Positions 52,643 to 61,653 of a stretch of 64,000 nt of DNA are shown piece after piece (position 1 is the first letter of the stretch; every line of letters starts with the position of its first letter). The DNA lies in the NCBI GenBank assembly GCA_031253985.1, contig JAIRVH010000183.1, positions 17,631 to 81,630 on the forward strand, read 5' to 3'. Under the pieces are notes generated by a model, which was not told where the DNA came from, did no database searches, and was given only the letters and a program-made list of their open reading frames with translations. This DNA is from Sphingobacterium sp. GTDB taxonomy: Bacteria; Bacteroidota; Bacteroidia; Sphingobacteriales; Sphingobacteriaceae. A program made the translations under genes and the position numbers.

Positions 52643-52647
52643 ATTTG
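52640..52647 (+). promoter_or_regulatory. -7 box TATATTTG before Cys/Met enzyme gene
   Basis: TATATTTG matches TAnnTTTG. It predicts a transcript starting near 52655 and a 130-base leader before ATG 52787. No good -33 element is visible, since the mfd terminator occupies that place. Confidence 0.5.
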
Positions 52648-52654
52648 ATAGACA

Positions 52655-52786
52655 AGACAAGCCTTCTACGAACTGTTAGCACCAACATTGCTTTCAAACG
52701 AGCTAAGGGCTCCTTAGGGTCAAAGATGCGACAAGTTCGTATTATGGAAACTTAAGGCAATACAAGCATCAATCAACATTATTACT
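52655..52786 (+). promoter_or_regulatory. Structured 5' leader, candidate riboswitch
   Basis: TACGAACT (52667-52674) and AGTTCGTA (52734-52741) form a perfect 8-bp outer stem. Inside are CTAAGG-GCT-CCTTAG (52703-52717) and TGTT-AACA (52674-52686) stems, giving a multi-branch shape of 75 bases. It precedes a sulfur amino acid gene. The SAM-I, SAM-II, TPP and cobalamin consensus cores I know are not present. Confidence 0.45.
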
Positions 52787-53977
52787 ATGGCAACCAATAC
52801 CGAAACGATACTCGTCCATGAAGGACAGCAATTCAACCAGACATCTGCAGTAACAACTCCAATCTACCAGACATCCACATACGTTGCAGATCCTGATCCA
52901 GCGGAATACATCAAGGCTGCTACCGAACCGAAACACCCTTATTTCTATCATCGTCATGGCAGCCCGACGAATAGCCAGGTAGCGGCGGTGGTCGCAAAAT
53001 TGGAAAAAACGGAGGATGCACTGGTCTTTGCAACGGGTATGGCAGCGATCAGTACCGCCATATTAGCCATCGTTAAATCGGGAGATCATATTGTTGCCCA
53101 GCATGCACATTATTCCGGAACGGCTATTTTCTTTAAGGAGTTCTTAACGGATTATGGCATTACAGTTACTGCTGTGGATCAAACAGATATTGCAGCATTT
53201 GGAGGAGCTATTCAGGCAAATACCAAGCTAATTTTTATAGAGACTCCATCAAATCCCAATCTCCATATCACGGACCTAAAAGCGATCGGAGAACTCGCCA
53301 AACAGCATGGAATTCAGAGCATGGTCGATAATACCTTTGCCTCCCCTATCAACCAAACCCCGACAGATTTTGGAATTGACGTCGTTGTCCACAGTGCCAC
53401 GAAATATTTAGGCGGACATAGCGATCTCACTGCTGGTGTCGTCTGCGGTACGCGGGACTATATTGCCCGTGTATGGAAGCGATCGGTCGCTTTGGGGGCA
53501 TCACTTGCACCGCTTGACTCCTGGTTATTGTTACGCGGATTGAAAACGTTAAGTCTACGTGTCAAACAGATCAATGCAAACGCCCTGCTGCTGGCCGAAT
53601 TTTTGGATCAGCATCCGAAAATCAAGAAGGTCAGTTACCCGGGGTTACCTAATCATCCCCAACATGAGCTCGCAGCACAACAAATGAGCGGGTTTTCGGG
53701 TATGCTTTGTATGGAGCTGAACAGTAAAGATGAAGAAGAAGCTTTTTCAAATGCGCAGACATTCATCAATGGTCTCCATGTATTTATCAACGCGGCCAGT
53801 CTAGGTGGCGTGGAGTCCCTTATTGTGCATCCGGCCAGTATGTGGGGCGGTCATCATACGAAGGAACAGAAAGAAGCTTCGGGAATTACGCAGGGCATGT
53901 TGCGCATCTCTGTTGGAATCGAACATATCGATGATTTAATTGCCGATTTAAAACAGGCCTTAGATCAGCTTAACTAA
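52787..53977 (+). CDS. Cys/Met metabolism PLP enzyme (cystathionine gamma-synthase/lyase type)
   Basis: The 396-residue enzyme of the trans-sulfuration family binds PLP at Lys206 in HSATKYLGGHSDLTAG, with Asp181 in MVDNTFASP contacting the ring nitrogen, and has YHRHGSPTNSQ and SLGGVESLIVHPASM. The fold makes or breaks C-S bonds in cystathionine, methionine or homocysteine; sequence alone does not tell synthase from gamma-lyase. HRHGSPTN in place of the common YxRxGNPT and HAHYSGT in place of YGGT mark it as a divergent subgroup. It is behind a structured leader and ends in a terminator shared with galK. Confidence 0.88.
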   Translation: MATNTETILVHEGQQFNQTSAVTTPIYQTSTYVADPDPAEYIKAATEPKHPYFYHRHGSPTNSQVAAVVAKLEKTEDALVFATGMAAISTAILAIVKSGDHIVAQHAHYSGTAIFFKEFLTDYGITVTAVDQTDIAAFGGAIQANTKLIFIETPSNPNLHITDLKAIGELAKQHGIQSMVDNTFASPINQTPTDFGIDVVVHSATKYLGGHSDLTAGVVCGTRDYIARVWKRSVALGASLAPLDSWLLLRGLKTLSLRVKQINANALLLAEFLDQHPKIKKVSYPGLPNHPQHELAAQQMSGFSGMLCMELNSKDEEEAFSNAQTFINGLHVFINAASLGGVESLIVHPASMWGGHHTKEQKEASGITQGMLRISVGIEHIDDLIADLKQALDQLN

Positions 53978-54016
53978 CACTTATGTGGTAAGTCTTTATC
54001 AAAAAAGGCAAAAAAA

Positions 54017-54050
54017 TAAGGGGAATAGCACGTTAATGTTATTCCCCTTA
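54017..54050. terminator. Bidirectional terminator between Cys/Met enzyme gene and galK
   Basis: Perfect 11-base arms TAAGGGGAATA (54017-54027) and complement (54040-54050), with A tract before and T-rich sequence after; convergent genes on both sides. Confidence 0.8.
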
Positions 54051-54066
54051 CTGTACCTATTTTTTA

Positions 54067-55218
54067 CTAAAGCACCCGGGTACCGTCGGCAATCCTGACC
54101 TGAATGACCGAAAGTTCTTTATCAAATTTTTGTTTGTATTCTTTTTCGAGTGTTGGCAAAATTGCAGGTAATACGCCTTCTTTGACGATATTGATCGTAC
54201 AGCCACCGAAACCACCGCCCATCATACGGGCACCGATCACCTCAGGAAACTGCTTGACATAATCGACCAAATAATCCAATTCCGGACAGCTCACTTCATA
54301 TACTTTGCTCAAACCCTCATGGCTTTGGAAAATATATTGTCCCAGCTGAACAACATCTCCTGAACGTAGTGCATCGCAAGATTTCTCAACACGCTCATTC
54401 TCGCGGACAACAAAGCTTGCCTTAGCGTAAATGTCAGCATCTTTGTCCTTAACCAATTCATCAAGCATTTCGATGGTTACATCACGCAGGTTCTTGACCG
54501 TTGGATATTTTTCCCGCACCCAGGCAGAAGCCTGCTCGCACTGCTCGCGACGTGTGTTGTATGCCGTTGAAGCCAGAGAATGTTTCACATTGGTATTCAG
54601 CAACACCACTTCATATCCTTTAAGATCAAGTGGAACATACTCGAATTCCAATGTACGGCAATCCAACTTGATTACATTTTTTTCTTTCCCAAAAGCCGAT
54701 GCAAACTGGTCCATGATACCACACATCACACCAGCATACGTATGTTCAGCTTTTTGGGCTATCTGTGGAATATCAAGTCGTTCGACCTGCAAATCGAACA
54801 ATTCGCTGAGTGCTAAGGTAACGGCACATTCAACGGCTGCTGAAGAGGATAACCCGGCCCCAAGCGGTACATCACCATCGATATAAAGGTTAAATCCACC
54901 TAAAGCTGCACCGCGTTTCTGATATTGATCGACTACACCGAGAATATAGTTTGGCCAATGTTTTTCTGAAATAGCGATCTCCGCTAATTTTACCTCATGG
55001 CGTTCCTGATAGTCTTCTGCATACAATACGATCGTATCATCCGACCGTTTGCTTACAGCAACATAAATTGCTTTATCAATCGCTGCAGGCAATACAAACC
55101 CATCATTGTAATCTGTATGTTCGCCGATAATATTAATACGCCCGGGGGAAGAAACCACAAGCGGTTCTTCTTGATAGTGTTCTATAAATTTATTTACAAT
55201 TGTATCCTTTGTTATCAT
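54067..55218 (-). CDS. galK: Galactokinase
   Basis: From ATG 55218 the enzyme is 383 residues and phosphorylates galactose to galactose 1-phosphate (Leloir pathway). GHMP-kinase signatures are intact: SSPGRINIIGEHTDYNDGFV (residues 23-42), the phosphate loop PLGAGLSSSAAVE, and the C-terminal MMGGGFGGCTINIV. A longer reading from 55272 would run back over the galT coding end and is rejected, since galT stops at 55220 and only one base separates its TAA from this ATG. Co-translated with galT. Confidence 0.96.
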   Translation of the reverse strand: MITKDTIVNKFIEHYQEEPLVVSSPGRINIIGEHTDYNDGFVLPAAIDKAIYVAVSKRSDDTIVLYAEDYQERHEVKLAEIAISEKHWPNYILGVVDQYQKRGAALGGFNLYIDGDVPLGAGLSSSAAVECAVTLALSELFDLQVERLDIPQIAQKAEHTYAGVMCGIMDQFASAFGKEKNVIKLDCRTLEFEYVPLDLKGYEVVLLNTNVKHSLASTAYNTRREQCEQASAWVREKYPTVKNLRDVTIEMLDELVKDKDADIYAKASFVVRENERVEKSCDALRSGDVVQLGQYIFQSHEGLSKVYEVSCPELDYLVDYVKQFPEVIGARMMGGGFGGCTINIVKEGVLPAILPTLEKEYKQKFDKELSVIQVRIADGTRVL

Positions 55219-55219
55219 C

Positions 55220-56269
55220 TTATTTAGCTTTATAATGTACTGTCGAACAATTTCGCAACTGTTCTGCAGCAACTTCTGGTGTTATATCACGTTGTGGGTT
55301 TGCTAACATCTCATAGCCGACCATAAATTTTTTCACTGTTGCAGAACGCAACAATGGTGGGTAGAAGTGCATATGCCAATGCCATTCCGGATGATCGCCA
55401 TCATTTACTGGTGCCTGATGCATGCCGGCGGAATAAGGGAAAGATGTTTTGAAGAGATTGTCGTAACGCGTCGTCAGTAACTTGAGGATAGCGGCAAAAT
55501 CGGCCTTTTCTTTTTCGTCAAACCCCGCAATATTCTGAATAGACCGTTTGCTGACAATCATCGTTTCGTAAGGCCAAGCAGCCCAGAAAGGTACTAAAGA
55601 AACGAAAGAATCGTTCTCATCTATAATTCGTTCTTCCTTTTTTAGTTCGGCTTTAACATAATCTGACAGGATAGTGCGCTGGTATTTATCGAAATAGTGC
55701 TGTTGTTGAACACATTCTTTTTGAATTTCTACAGGCAAATGGTTCTGTGACCAGATTTGTCCATGTGGATGCGGATTGCTACATCCCATAATTGCACCTT
55801 TATTTTCAAAAATCTGGATATATTTAATCCATTCAACCTTGGATAGTTCCACAAACTCTTTCTGCCAAAGATCAACCACAGCCTTTATCGCTACCTGATC
55901 CATTTCGGGAAGTGTAAGATCGTGACGTGGGGTGAATGCAATGACTTTACAGATCCCTCTTTCCGTCTCTGCGACAAACAATTCGTCCTCATTAAATTCT
56001 TGCTGGCTTGTATCTTTTAATAAAGCTGAAAAATCGTTCACGAAAACGAAGCTCTCTTTATAATCCGGATTAACGTCACCGTCGGCCCGTTTATTGGTTG
56101 GACATAAATAGCATTGCGGATCATATTCCGGTCTGTTATCTCCCGGAAGATCCTCTACTTGCCCCTGCCAAGGTCTTTTACTACGATGCGGAGAGACAAG
56201 TACTTTTTCCCCGGTAAGAATATTCACACGTGTGTGGGGAGAGTCCCCAAAGTTTAAAGTTGATTGCAT
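55220..56269 (-). CDS. galT: UDP-glucose-hexose-1-phosphate uridylyltransferase
   Basis: The 349-residue enzyme swaps UMP between UDP-glucose and galactose 1-phosphate. The active-site motif SNPHPHGQIW has the catalytic His-x-His-x-Gln. The zinc site begins with CYLCPTNKRA near residue 53, and WHWHMHFYPPLLRSA follows near the C-terminus. First gene of galT-galK. ATG 56269. No galactose mutarotase, epimerase or transporter is adjacent. Regulation not visible in the sequence. Confidence 0.96.
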   Translation of the reverse strand: MQSTLNFGDSPHTRVNILTGEKVLVSPHRSKRPWQGQVEDLPGDNRPEYDPQCYLCPTNKRADGDVNPDYKESFVFVNDFSALLKDTSQQEFNEDELFVAETERGICKVIAFTPRHDLTLPEMDQVAIKAVVDLWQKEFVELSKVEWIKYIQIFENKGAIMGCSNPHPHGQIWSQNHLPVEIQKECVQQQHYFDKYQRTILSDYVKAELKKEERIIDENDSFVSLVPFWAAWPYETMIVSKRSIQNIAGFDEKEKADFAAILKLLTTRYDNLFKTSFPYSAGMHQAPVNDGDHPEWHWHMHFYPPLLRSATVKKFMVGYEMLANPQRDITPEVAAEQLRNCSTVHYKAK

Positions 56270-56337
56270 GTTATGTATAACTGGTGTACAGAATACACAA
56301 TAATAGCTATATTAACTCAAAAGTCAAAGGGGATTTT

Positions 56338-57612
56338 TTATGCGTTAAACTTTGGGTCTTGCGCTTTTAGCAATTCGAATATGGTAATCTCAGGCAGAAT
56401 TCCAACACGTCCAGGATAACCTAAAAAGCCATAGCCAACATTAACATATAATCGTTTATTCTGCTGTTCGCGATACAGCCCTGCCCATTCTTTATAGATA
56501 TATTGTACTGGACTCCATTGCAGCATCTCTGACCTTACGCCAAATTGCATACCGTGTGTATGTCCGGCAAACATCACATCCACATCTGTATCCAGTACCT
56601 GAGCACGCCAATGCGAAGGATCGTGAGACAGCAGTAATTTAACGGGCTGCTCTTCGGTCCCCATTAAAGCTTTCTTAATATCGCCATGTTTCGGAAAACG
56701 ACCTGTCCCCCAATTCTGAACACCAACAATACAAAGTTCTTCACCATCGACTTTGATCTTGCGATTTTCATCCATCAGAAGATCCCAACCCATCACTTTA
56801 TGAACGTCGATAACATCCTGGAGATTCTTGCGCTTTGCTGGAGAATCTTCTTTGCCATAATAATAATCGCCATAGTCGTGGTTACCCAACGTAGAGAATA
56901 CACCCAAGTCGGATTTCACACGGGCAAAAATATCCTGATAATCCCGCATTTCAGAAGCCTGGGCATTCACGATATCACCTGTAAAGAAAGTCACATCGGC
57001 TTTTTCCTTTAAAAGCATATCAATACCGCCCGTGACTGCCTTCTTATTATAGAACGAGCCGGAATGCACATCCGAGATCTGGGCAATGGTCATTCCGTGG
57101 AATGCTTTGGGTAAATTGGGTAAATACAACGGAACTCTTCTGACACGGTAGTCATAGGCTCCTGAAATAATACCCCAGCTCAAAGGAATCAACGGCGAAG
57201 CACCAACAAGGATACCGGCCTTGGTTAAAAATTCGGATCGGCTAATTCCCTTCACCGGATTTTCAGGTAACGGATCTCCAGCATCTTCGACCAAATCCTC
57301 GACAGAGCTCTTCCTCGCAAAAAGACGTTTTAACCAAACTCCTCCGCGTCGGATATCATCAATCAATAAAATCAGAAAGAAAAATATCTTTGAGGCGGCG
57401 GTCAGAAAAAAGGCAACTAAAATAACCGACCGAACAATTAAGGGAATACTATATTGTGCTGAGATAAAAACTCCCAATAGCAATAAAACAGAATAAGACC
57501 ACCATAGAATGGAAAATACTTTTGTTTTGGGAAATTTGATCTTCGTTGCGCGGAGCGCAAAGAAAATATAAAAATCCAATATGAGTAATACACACGCGTT
57601 TACTAACAACAT
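56338..57612 (-). CDS. Membrane metallophosphoesterase, YkuE-like
   Basis: The 424-residue protein starts with three membrane helices (residues ~2-22, 32-54, 60-92), then a basic link (SRSEFLTKAGILVGASPLIP) that may hold a further hydrophobic segment, then a calcineurin-like domain with QISDVHSGSF, FFTGDIVNAQ, TLGNHDYGDYY, LLLSHDPSHW and FAGHTHGMQFG. All five metal motifs are present. The relatives in Bacillus act on phosphodiesters at the membrane; substrate here unknown. The domain faces the periplasm by topology. It follows hemH by 12 bases. Confidence 0.9.
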   Translation of the reverse strand: MLLVNACVLLILDFYIFFALRATKIKFPKTKVFSILWWSYSVLLLLGVFISAQYSIPLIVRSVILVAFFLTAASKIFFFLILLIDDIRRGGVWLKRLFARKSSVEDLVEDAGDPLPENPVKGISRSEFLTKAGILVGASPLIPLSWGIISGAYDYRVRRVPLYLPNLPKAFHGMTIAQISDVHSGSFYNKKAVTGGIDMLLKEKADVTFFTGDIVNAQASEMRDYQDIFARVKSDLGVFSTLGNHDYGDYYYGKEDSPAKRKNLQDVIDVHKVMGWDLLMDENRKIKVDGEELCIVGVQNWGTGRFPKHGDIKKALMGTEEQPVKLLLSHDPSHWRAQVLDTDVDVMFAGHTHGMQFGVRSEMLQWSPVQYIYKEWAGLYREQQNKRLYVNVGYGFLGYPGRVGILPEITIFELLKAQDPKFNA

Positions 57613-57624
57613 CTTTTACCTATT

Positions 57625-58659
57625 TTAGTTTTTGGCATGGAGTGCCAATTGTTTTAAAGACTCAATCCATTTGGGATCATCATTAAGACTCTCGACCAAA
57701 CAAACCTCCTCTCCTCCTAAGTTCTTGAATTCATTAGCATATTCCACGCCAATTTCATCAATGGTCTCGATACAATCCGCCACAAAAGCAGGACTGAAAA
57801 TTAATAACTTCTTATAACCCTTTGCGGCAAGATCATGCAACAAATCGGATGTATAGGGCTGTATCCAGGGTTCTTTGCCCAGACGTGATTGAAAGCACAG
57901 CGAATATTGCTCTTTTTCCAAACCTAGTTTTGCAGCTATCGTTCGCGTTGTCGCATAACACTGGGAAAGATAACAGTATGAATTGACTGCTGATTTACAA
58001 GAGTCACAACCTGATTCAGGACATTTAAGCTGACCTGTAGGGTCTACTTTACCAAGCTGTCGTACAGGAAGTCCGTGATAGCTGAATACAAAATGATCAA
58101 AACTTTCCAAATCGTGTCTACGGGCATGATCTGCAAATGTCTCGGCCATCAAATCATCCGTACAAAAATTGCTTACAAAACTGATTTCCGGCAGGTAATT
58201 CCATCTGCGAATAAGCTCCATCACACGATCAATGACTGATCCTGAAGTGGCGGAAGCATACTGTGGAAATAAGGGTATGACGCGAATAGACTCCAAAAAT
58301 AGGCCTTCCATATTTTTCAATGCGGCCTCAATTGATGGATTTTGATACCGCATCGCTAATTCCACATGGTATTCTTCACCCAATGCTTCCTGCAACAGAT
58401 CGCGTTGCAAAACACTATAGTGCATCAAAGGCGACCCCGTTTCTTTATCCCAGATCGTTTCGTATACCTTTGCAGATTTTGGAGCACGTGTACGTGCAAT
58501 AATCCCTTTTACCAATAAGGTTCGTTGAAAATAAGGAATATCAATGACTCGCGGATCCATTAGGAACTCCGTTAAATATCTTTTTACATCTGGAGTAGTG
58601 GGACTATCAGGTGTACCCAATTGTACTAAAAGAATACCTTTTTTGCCTTTATTGCTCAT
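57625..58659 (-). CDS. hemH: Ferrochelatase
   Basis: The 344-residue enzyme inserts iron into protoporphyrin to form heme. The family pattern is clear: GILLVQLGTPDSPTTPDVKR at the start, the conserved His in HFVFSYHGLPVRQ, and the acidic loop DCIETIDEIGVEY near the end. Between them is a cysteine-rich insert, CPESGCDSCKSAVNSYCY then LSQC, denser than in classical bacterial enzymes and able to hold an iron-sulfur cluster, as known in some ferrochelatases. No iron signal was seen upstream. It is followed by the metallophosphoesterase gene 12 bases on. Confidence 0.93.
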   Translation of the reverse strand: MSNKGKKGILLVQLGTPDSPTTPDVKRYLTEFLMDPRVIDIPYFQRTLLVKGIIARTRAPKSAKVYETIWDKETGSPLMHYSVLQRDLLQEALGEEYHVELAMRYQNPSIEAALKNMEGLFLESIRVIPLFPQYASATSGSVIDRVMELIRRWNYLPEISFVSNFCTDDLMAETFADHARRHDLESFDHFVFSYHGLPVRQLGKVDPTGQLKCPESGCDSCKSAVNSYCYLSQCYATTRTIAAKLGLEKEQYSLCFQSRLGKEPWIQPYTSDLLHDLAAKGYKKLLIFSPAFVADCIETIDEIGVEYANEFKNLGGEEVCLVESLNDDPKWIESLKQLALHAKN

Positions 58660-58740
58660 AGCTTACAAAGCTACGCAAAAAAGAATGCACTCCGGTTCTA
58701 AACCGTGGAATTATGAAATATCTGTGACGGGTAATTGCGC

Positions 58741-59589
58741 CTATAATGCTTCTAAACTTGCTTTTACATCGCGCATTAACCACATTGGTGTCGAAGTGGC
58801 TCCGCAGATACCGATACGGTCATTTTCAGCAAACACACTTGCATCTAATTCGGCCGGATCAGAAATAAAATAGCTAGCTGGATTTGCATTTTGGCAAACT
58901 TCAAAAAGTACTTTGCCATTGGAGGACTTCTTGCCTGAAACAAAAACAATCTTGTCATATTGCCGGGCAAAAGCACCTAAATCTTCGTATCGATTGGACA
59001 CTTGTCTGCAGATGGTATCGTTAGCTTTGACTTCATAGCCTCGCTTGATCAATTCATCTTTGATCGCATAAAATTTATCTACACTCTTTGTTGTCTGGCT
59101 ATATAAGGTAAATGATGAAGGCAGTTCGACCTGATCCAATTCGGCAATATCCTGAAAAACCAAGGCCTCGTTATTTGTCTGCCCCTGTAAACCGATTACT
59201 TCGGCATGCCCATGCTTTCCGAAGATTAAGATCTTCTCTTTTTGATCGAACGATGTTTTTATACGATTCTGCAATTTAAGAACAACCGGACAAGAAGCAT
59301 CGATTAAGGTTATATTATTTTCCAACGCAATACGGTAGGTCTCCGGAGCTTCGCCGTGCGCACGGATCAACACCTTTTCATTGCTCAAGGTCGGCAGTAC
59401 AGCATGATCGATAATCCGTAAGCCTTTTGCTTTCAAGCGGGCAACTTCCTCGTCATTATGAACAATATCTCCCAAACAATAAAGATAACCGTCTTCTTCC
59501 AAAATCTCCTCCGCCATATCAATAGCGTATACTACTCCAAAGCAAAAGCCCGAATCTTTATCGATGTCTACTGTTAGATTTAATGCCAT
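58741..59589 (-). CDS. ispH: 4-hydroxy-3-methylbut-2-enyl diphosphate reductase
   Basis: The 282-residue enzyme catalyses the last step of the MEP isoprenoid pathway. The three cysteines of the [4Fe-4S] cluster are in SGFCFGVVYAID (Cys16), DASCPVVLKLQ and NDTICRQVSNRYED. The conserved HAEVIGLQGQ loop, and GICGATSTPMWLM near the C-terminus, complete the family. ATG 59589, full length. It lies 81 bases upstream of hemH on the same strand, so the two may share a transcript. Confidence 0.95.
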   Translation of the reverse strand: MALNLTVDIDKDSGFCFGVVYAIDMAEEILEEDGYLYCLGDIVHNDEEVARLKAKGLRIIDHAVLPTLSNEKVLIRAHGEAPETYRIALENNITLIDASCPVVLKLQNRIKTSFDQKEKILIFGKHGHAEVIGLQGQTNNEALVFQDIAELDQVELPSSFTLYSQTTKSVDKFYAIKDELIKRGYEVKANDTICRQVSNRYEDLGAFARQYDKIVFVSGKKSSNGKVLFEVCQNANPASYFISDPAELDASVFAENDRIGICGATSTPMWLMRDVKASLEAL

Positions 59590-59829
59590 AATATCACAAA
59601 GTTACGTATTCGCATTGAACTTAGATAAATTGTTTTTTTACTTTTCTTGAAATGGTCAGGCTCAGTGGTCTTGTGAGCGTATCACCCAGAAGAGATTGTT
59701 ACGAAATAGTATGAAATACCAATTACCCTACAGTTATAGATTCGGGGCAGAATGTAAGAATTTCACGGTTAAGAAGATATTATGTTATTAAGTTTATCAA
59801 GAATTGTGGCGATATGAAGGGTAATGATA

Positions 59830-59860
59830 TTGCATATGAAAAGCAATTTATCTAATTTTG
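59830..59860 (+). promoter_or_regulatory. Promoter of ndk
   Basis: TTG at 59830-59832 (followed by CA) and TAATTTTG at 59853-59860 are 20 bases apart. The -7 region shares AAAAGCAATTTATCTAA with the ugd promoter. Leader ~10 bases after the expected start. Confidence 0.7.
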
Positions 59861-59876
59861 CAAAAAAATTAAAATA

Positions 59877-60296
59877 ATGGCAACTAACAGAACATTTACG
59901 ATGATCAAGCCTGACGCTGTAGCGAACGGTCACATCGGTGCAATCTTAAACGATATTATTGCTGGTGGTTTTAAAATCATTGCAATGAAATACATCCAAC
60001 TTTCTAAAGAAACAGCAGGTGCATTCTATGCAGTACACAAAGAGCGTCCTTTCTACGGTGAGTTGGTCGAATTTATGACTTCAGGTCCTATCGTTGCTGC
60101 AATCTTAGAAAAAGATAATGCTGTTGAAGATTTCCGTGCGTTGATCGGTGCTACTAACCCTGCTGATGCGGCTGAAGGCACGATCCGTAACAAATACGCA
60201 AAATCAATCGATGCAAATGCTATCCATGGATCGGATTCAGATGAGAACGCTGCTATCGAAGGAAACTTCTTCTTCTCTCAATTTGAAAGATTCTAG
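59877..60296 (+). CDS. ndk: Nucleoside diphosphate kinase
   Basis: The 139-residue enzyme balances NTP pools by phosphate transfer from ATP. It begins [20 protein letters not shown] and carries the active-site His in [20 protein letters not shown], with [20 protein letters not shown] between. Full length. Codon use is biased towards C-ending and AAA/GAA codons, consistent with high expression, and the promoter is near ideal. Ends in a strong terminator. Confidence 0.97.
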   Translation: MATNRTFTMIKPDAVANGHIGAILNDIIAGGFKIIAMKYIQLSKETAGAFYAVHKERPFYGELVEFMTSGPIVAAILEKDNAVEDFRALIGATNPADAAEGTIRNKYAKSIDANAIHGSDSDENAAIEGNFFFSQFERF

Positions 60297-60312
60297 TCGT
60301 TAGAAACACCAT

Positions 60313-60350
60313 AAAAAAAAGCGTTTTACTACTTGTAAAGCGCTTTTTTT
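60313..60350 (+). terminator. Intrinsic terminator after ndk
   Basis: Arms AAAAAAAAGCGTTTTAC (60313-60329) and GTAAAGCGCTTTTTTT (60335-60350) pair with one G-T; loop TACTT, followed by ATATAT. Seventeen bases beyond the stop. Confidence 0.9.
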
Positions 60351-60434
60351 ATATATTACCTCCTTCTCTCGAGCAAAATAGAACATTCATCCAATTCACC
60401 GAACTGTTGGCCCTAATGAGCGTAAGAAGGTCTG

Positions 60435-60863
60435 TTAAAAGTTTCTTTTACCTAGATACTCATCTTCCTTAGCAGTCATCTTAGCCTTATCTGCCGGCTT
60501 CTTATCCGGATAACCACACAAGTGCATAACACCATGAATAATAACCCGATGTAACTCGTCGCGCATATCAACTTTAAATTTTTCAGCATTCTCCTGAATA
60601 CGTTCCACACTGATAAAAATATCGCCGGCAATGGTGTCATCATCTTCGGAGGAATCAAAAGTAACGATATCCGTATAGGTGTCGTGATTTAAATATTGTT
60701 TATTGATTTCAAGTAAGTAAGCATCCGAACACAGGATAAAGCTCAGCTCACCTACGCGTTTAAATCCTTCGGCTTTGATCGCATCAGCAATCCATTGACG
60801 AATCTTTCCTTTTTCTTTTAATTTGAAATCTGTATCCTCGGTAAAAAATAATATGCTCTTCAT
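60435..60863 (-). CDS. ybeY: Endoribonuclease YbeY (16S rRNA maturation)
   Basis: The 142-residue protein contains SFILCSDAYLLEINKQYLNH, DTYTDIVTFDSSEDD, and the metal motif HRVIIHGVMHLCGYPDKKPA. Two His of the HGxxHLxGxDH motif are present; the third His position is Asp/Lys, as in other Bacteroidota versions, and a Cys follows the second His. Zinc-dependent RNase of 16S 3' end processing. It precedes nothing obvious in an operon; ruvX lies 50 bases upstream on the same strand and is probably co-transcribed. Confidence 0.92.
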   Translation of the reverse strand: MKSILFFTEDTDFKLKEKGKIRQWIADAIKAEGFKRVGELSFILCSDAYLLEINKQYLNHDTYTDIVTFDSSEDDDTIAGDIFISVERIQENAEKFKVDMRDELHRVIIHGVMHLCGYPDKKPADKAKMTAKEDEYLGKRNF

Positions 60864-60913
60864 CCTTTTGTCTTTTTATTTTTTTGTTGCTTGACTTATT
60901 AGTCGCTGTCTAC

Positions 60914-61327
60914 TTAAAAATTACGGCTAGCCATGTAGCTCTGCAAAATAATCGTTGCCGACACGGTATCAATCAATCCCTTTTGTTGGCGATCCTTTTT
61001 CTTTTTTCCGCTTTGCGCAATCGCTGCCGAAGCCATTTTAGACGTAAAACGCTCATCTATTTCGGCAACAGCAATTGCGGGGTAAGTCTTCCTCAGTTTC
61101 CGAATAAAACCGACAACATGCTGTGCGGATTCAGAGTCAGTGCCGTCCAGCTGCCGTGGCTTGCCGACGACAAAAGTTTCCACTTGTTCTGTCTGTAAAT
61201 AATCTATTAGAAATGTCCAAATATCCTGCGGATGTACAGTAGTCAATGCCGTCGCAATAATTTGCATTGGATCGGTCACAGCAACTCCTATTCGTTTTGT
61301 ACCGTAATCAAAGGCCATCAATCTCAT
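60914..61327 (-). CDS. ruvX: Holliday-junction resolvase-like YqgF/RuvX
   Basis: From ATG 61327 the protein is 137 residues; a GTG at 61345 would add the charged KKNIS and is less likely. The RNase H-like fold starts RLMAFDYGTKRIGVAVTDPM, with the catalytic Asp in DYG, continues with VETFVVGKPRQLDGTDSES, VAEIDERFTSKMA and ends with GLIDTVSATIILQSYM, containing the last acidic residue. Roles in 16S rRNA processing and DNA repair are known in the family. Head of ruvX-ybeY. Confidence 0.92.
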   Translation of the reverse strand: MRLMAFDYGTKRIGVAVTDPMQIIATALTTVHPQDIWTFLIDYLQTEQVETFVVGKPRQLDGTDSESAQHVVGFIRKLRKTYPAIAVAEIDERFTSKMASAAIAQSGKKKKDRQQKGLIDTVSATIILQSYMASRNF

Positions 61328-61653
61328 GGATATGTTTTTTTTCACAAAAGTACAAAGTACGACCGAGTATTACATAGGAAGATGCAATATTTTGCTTCTG
61401 CTTTCCTTTTCAGCAGATCATCGCTTTATTTTTTGACACCCTTATTATCATTGTTTAATCAAAAAAAACTATAACTTTGATAGACTATTGACAACAGCAA
61501 GCTAACTTGCTTATTGTGCAATAGATCACCGAATTCGAGCCGATCATAGCGGGGCTATAAGCTTATCCTATTGACACATCGCTCAAACAACACCACAATC
61601 GATGTGGCATTTGGTTGCGTTGCGTGAAATCGGACAAATAAATATTTAAACAC
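61328..61653. other. Gap of 326 bases between ruvX and the deformylase fusion
   Basis: No gene or terminator recognised. The region includes divergent promoters that I could not place with confidence. A CCACA-atcga-TGTGG short hairpin lies near 61600. Confidence 0.4.

Noticed and set aside
52655..52786. Known SAM-I or SAM-II riboswitch before the Cys/Met enzyme gene
   Set aside because: The conserved cores of these classes were looked for and not seen; kept only as an unclassified structured leader.
54431..54886. Plus-strand open frame of 151 codons inside galK
   Set aside because: Antisense shadow of galactokinase with all motifs on the other strand.
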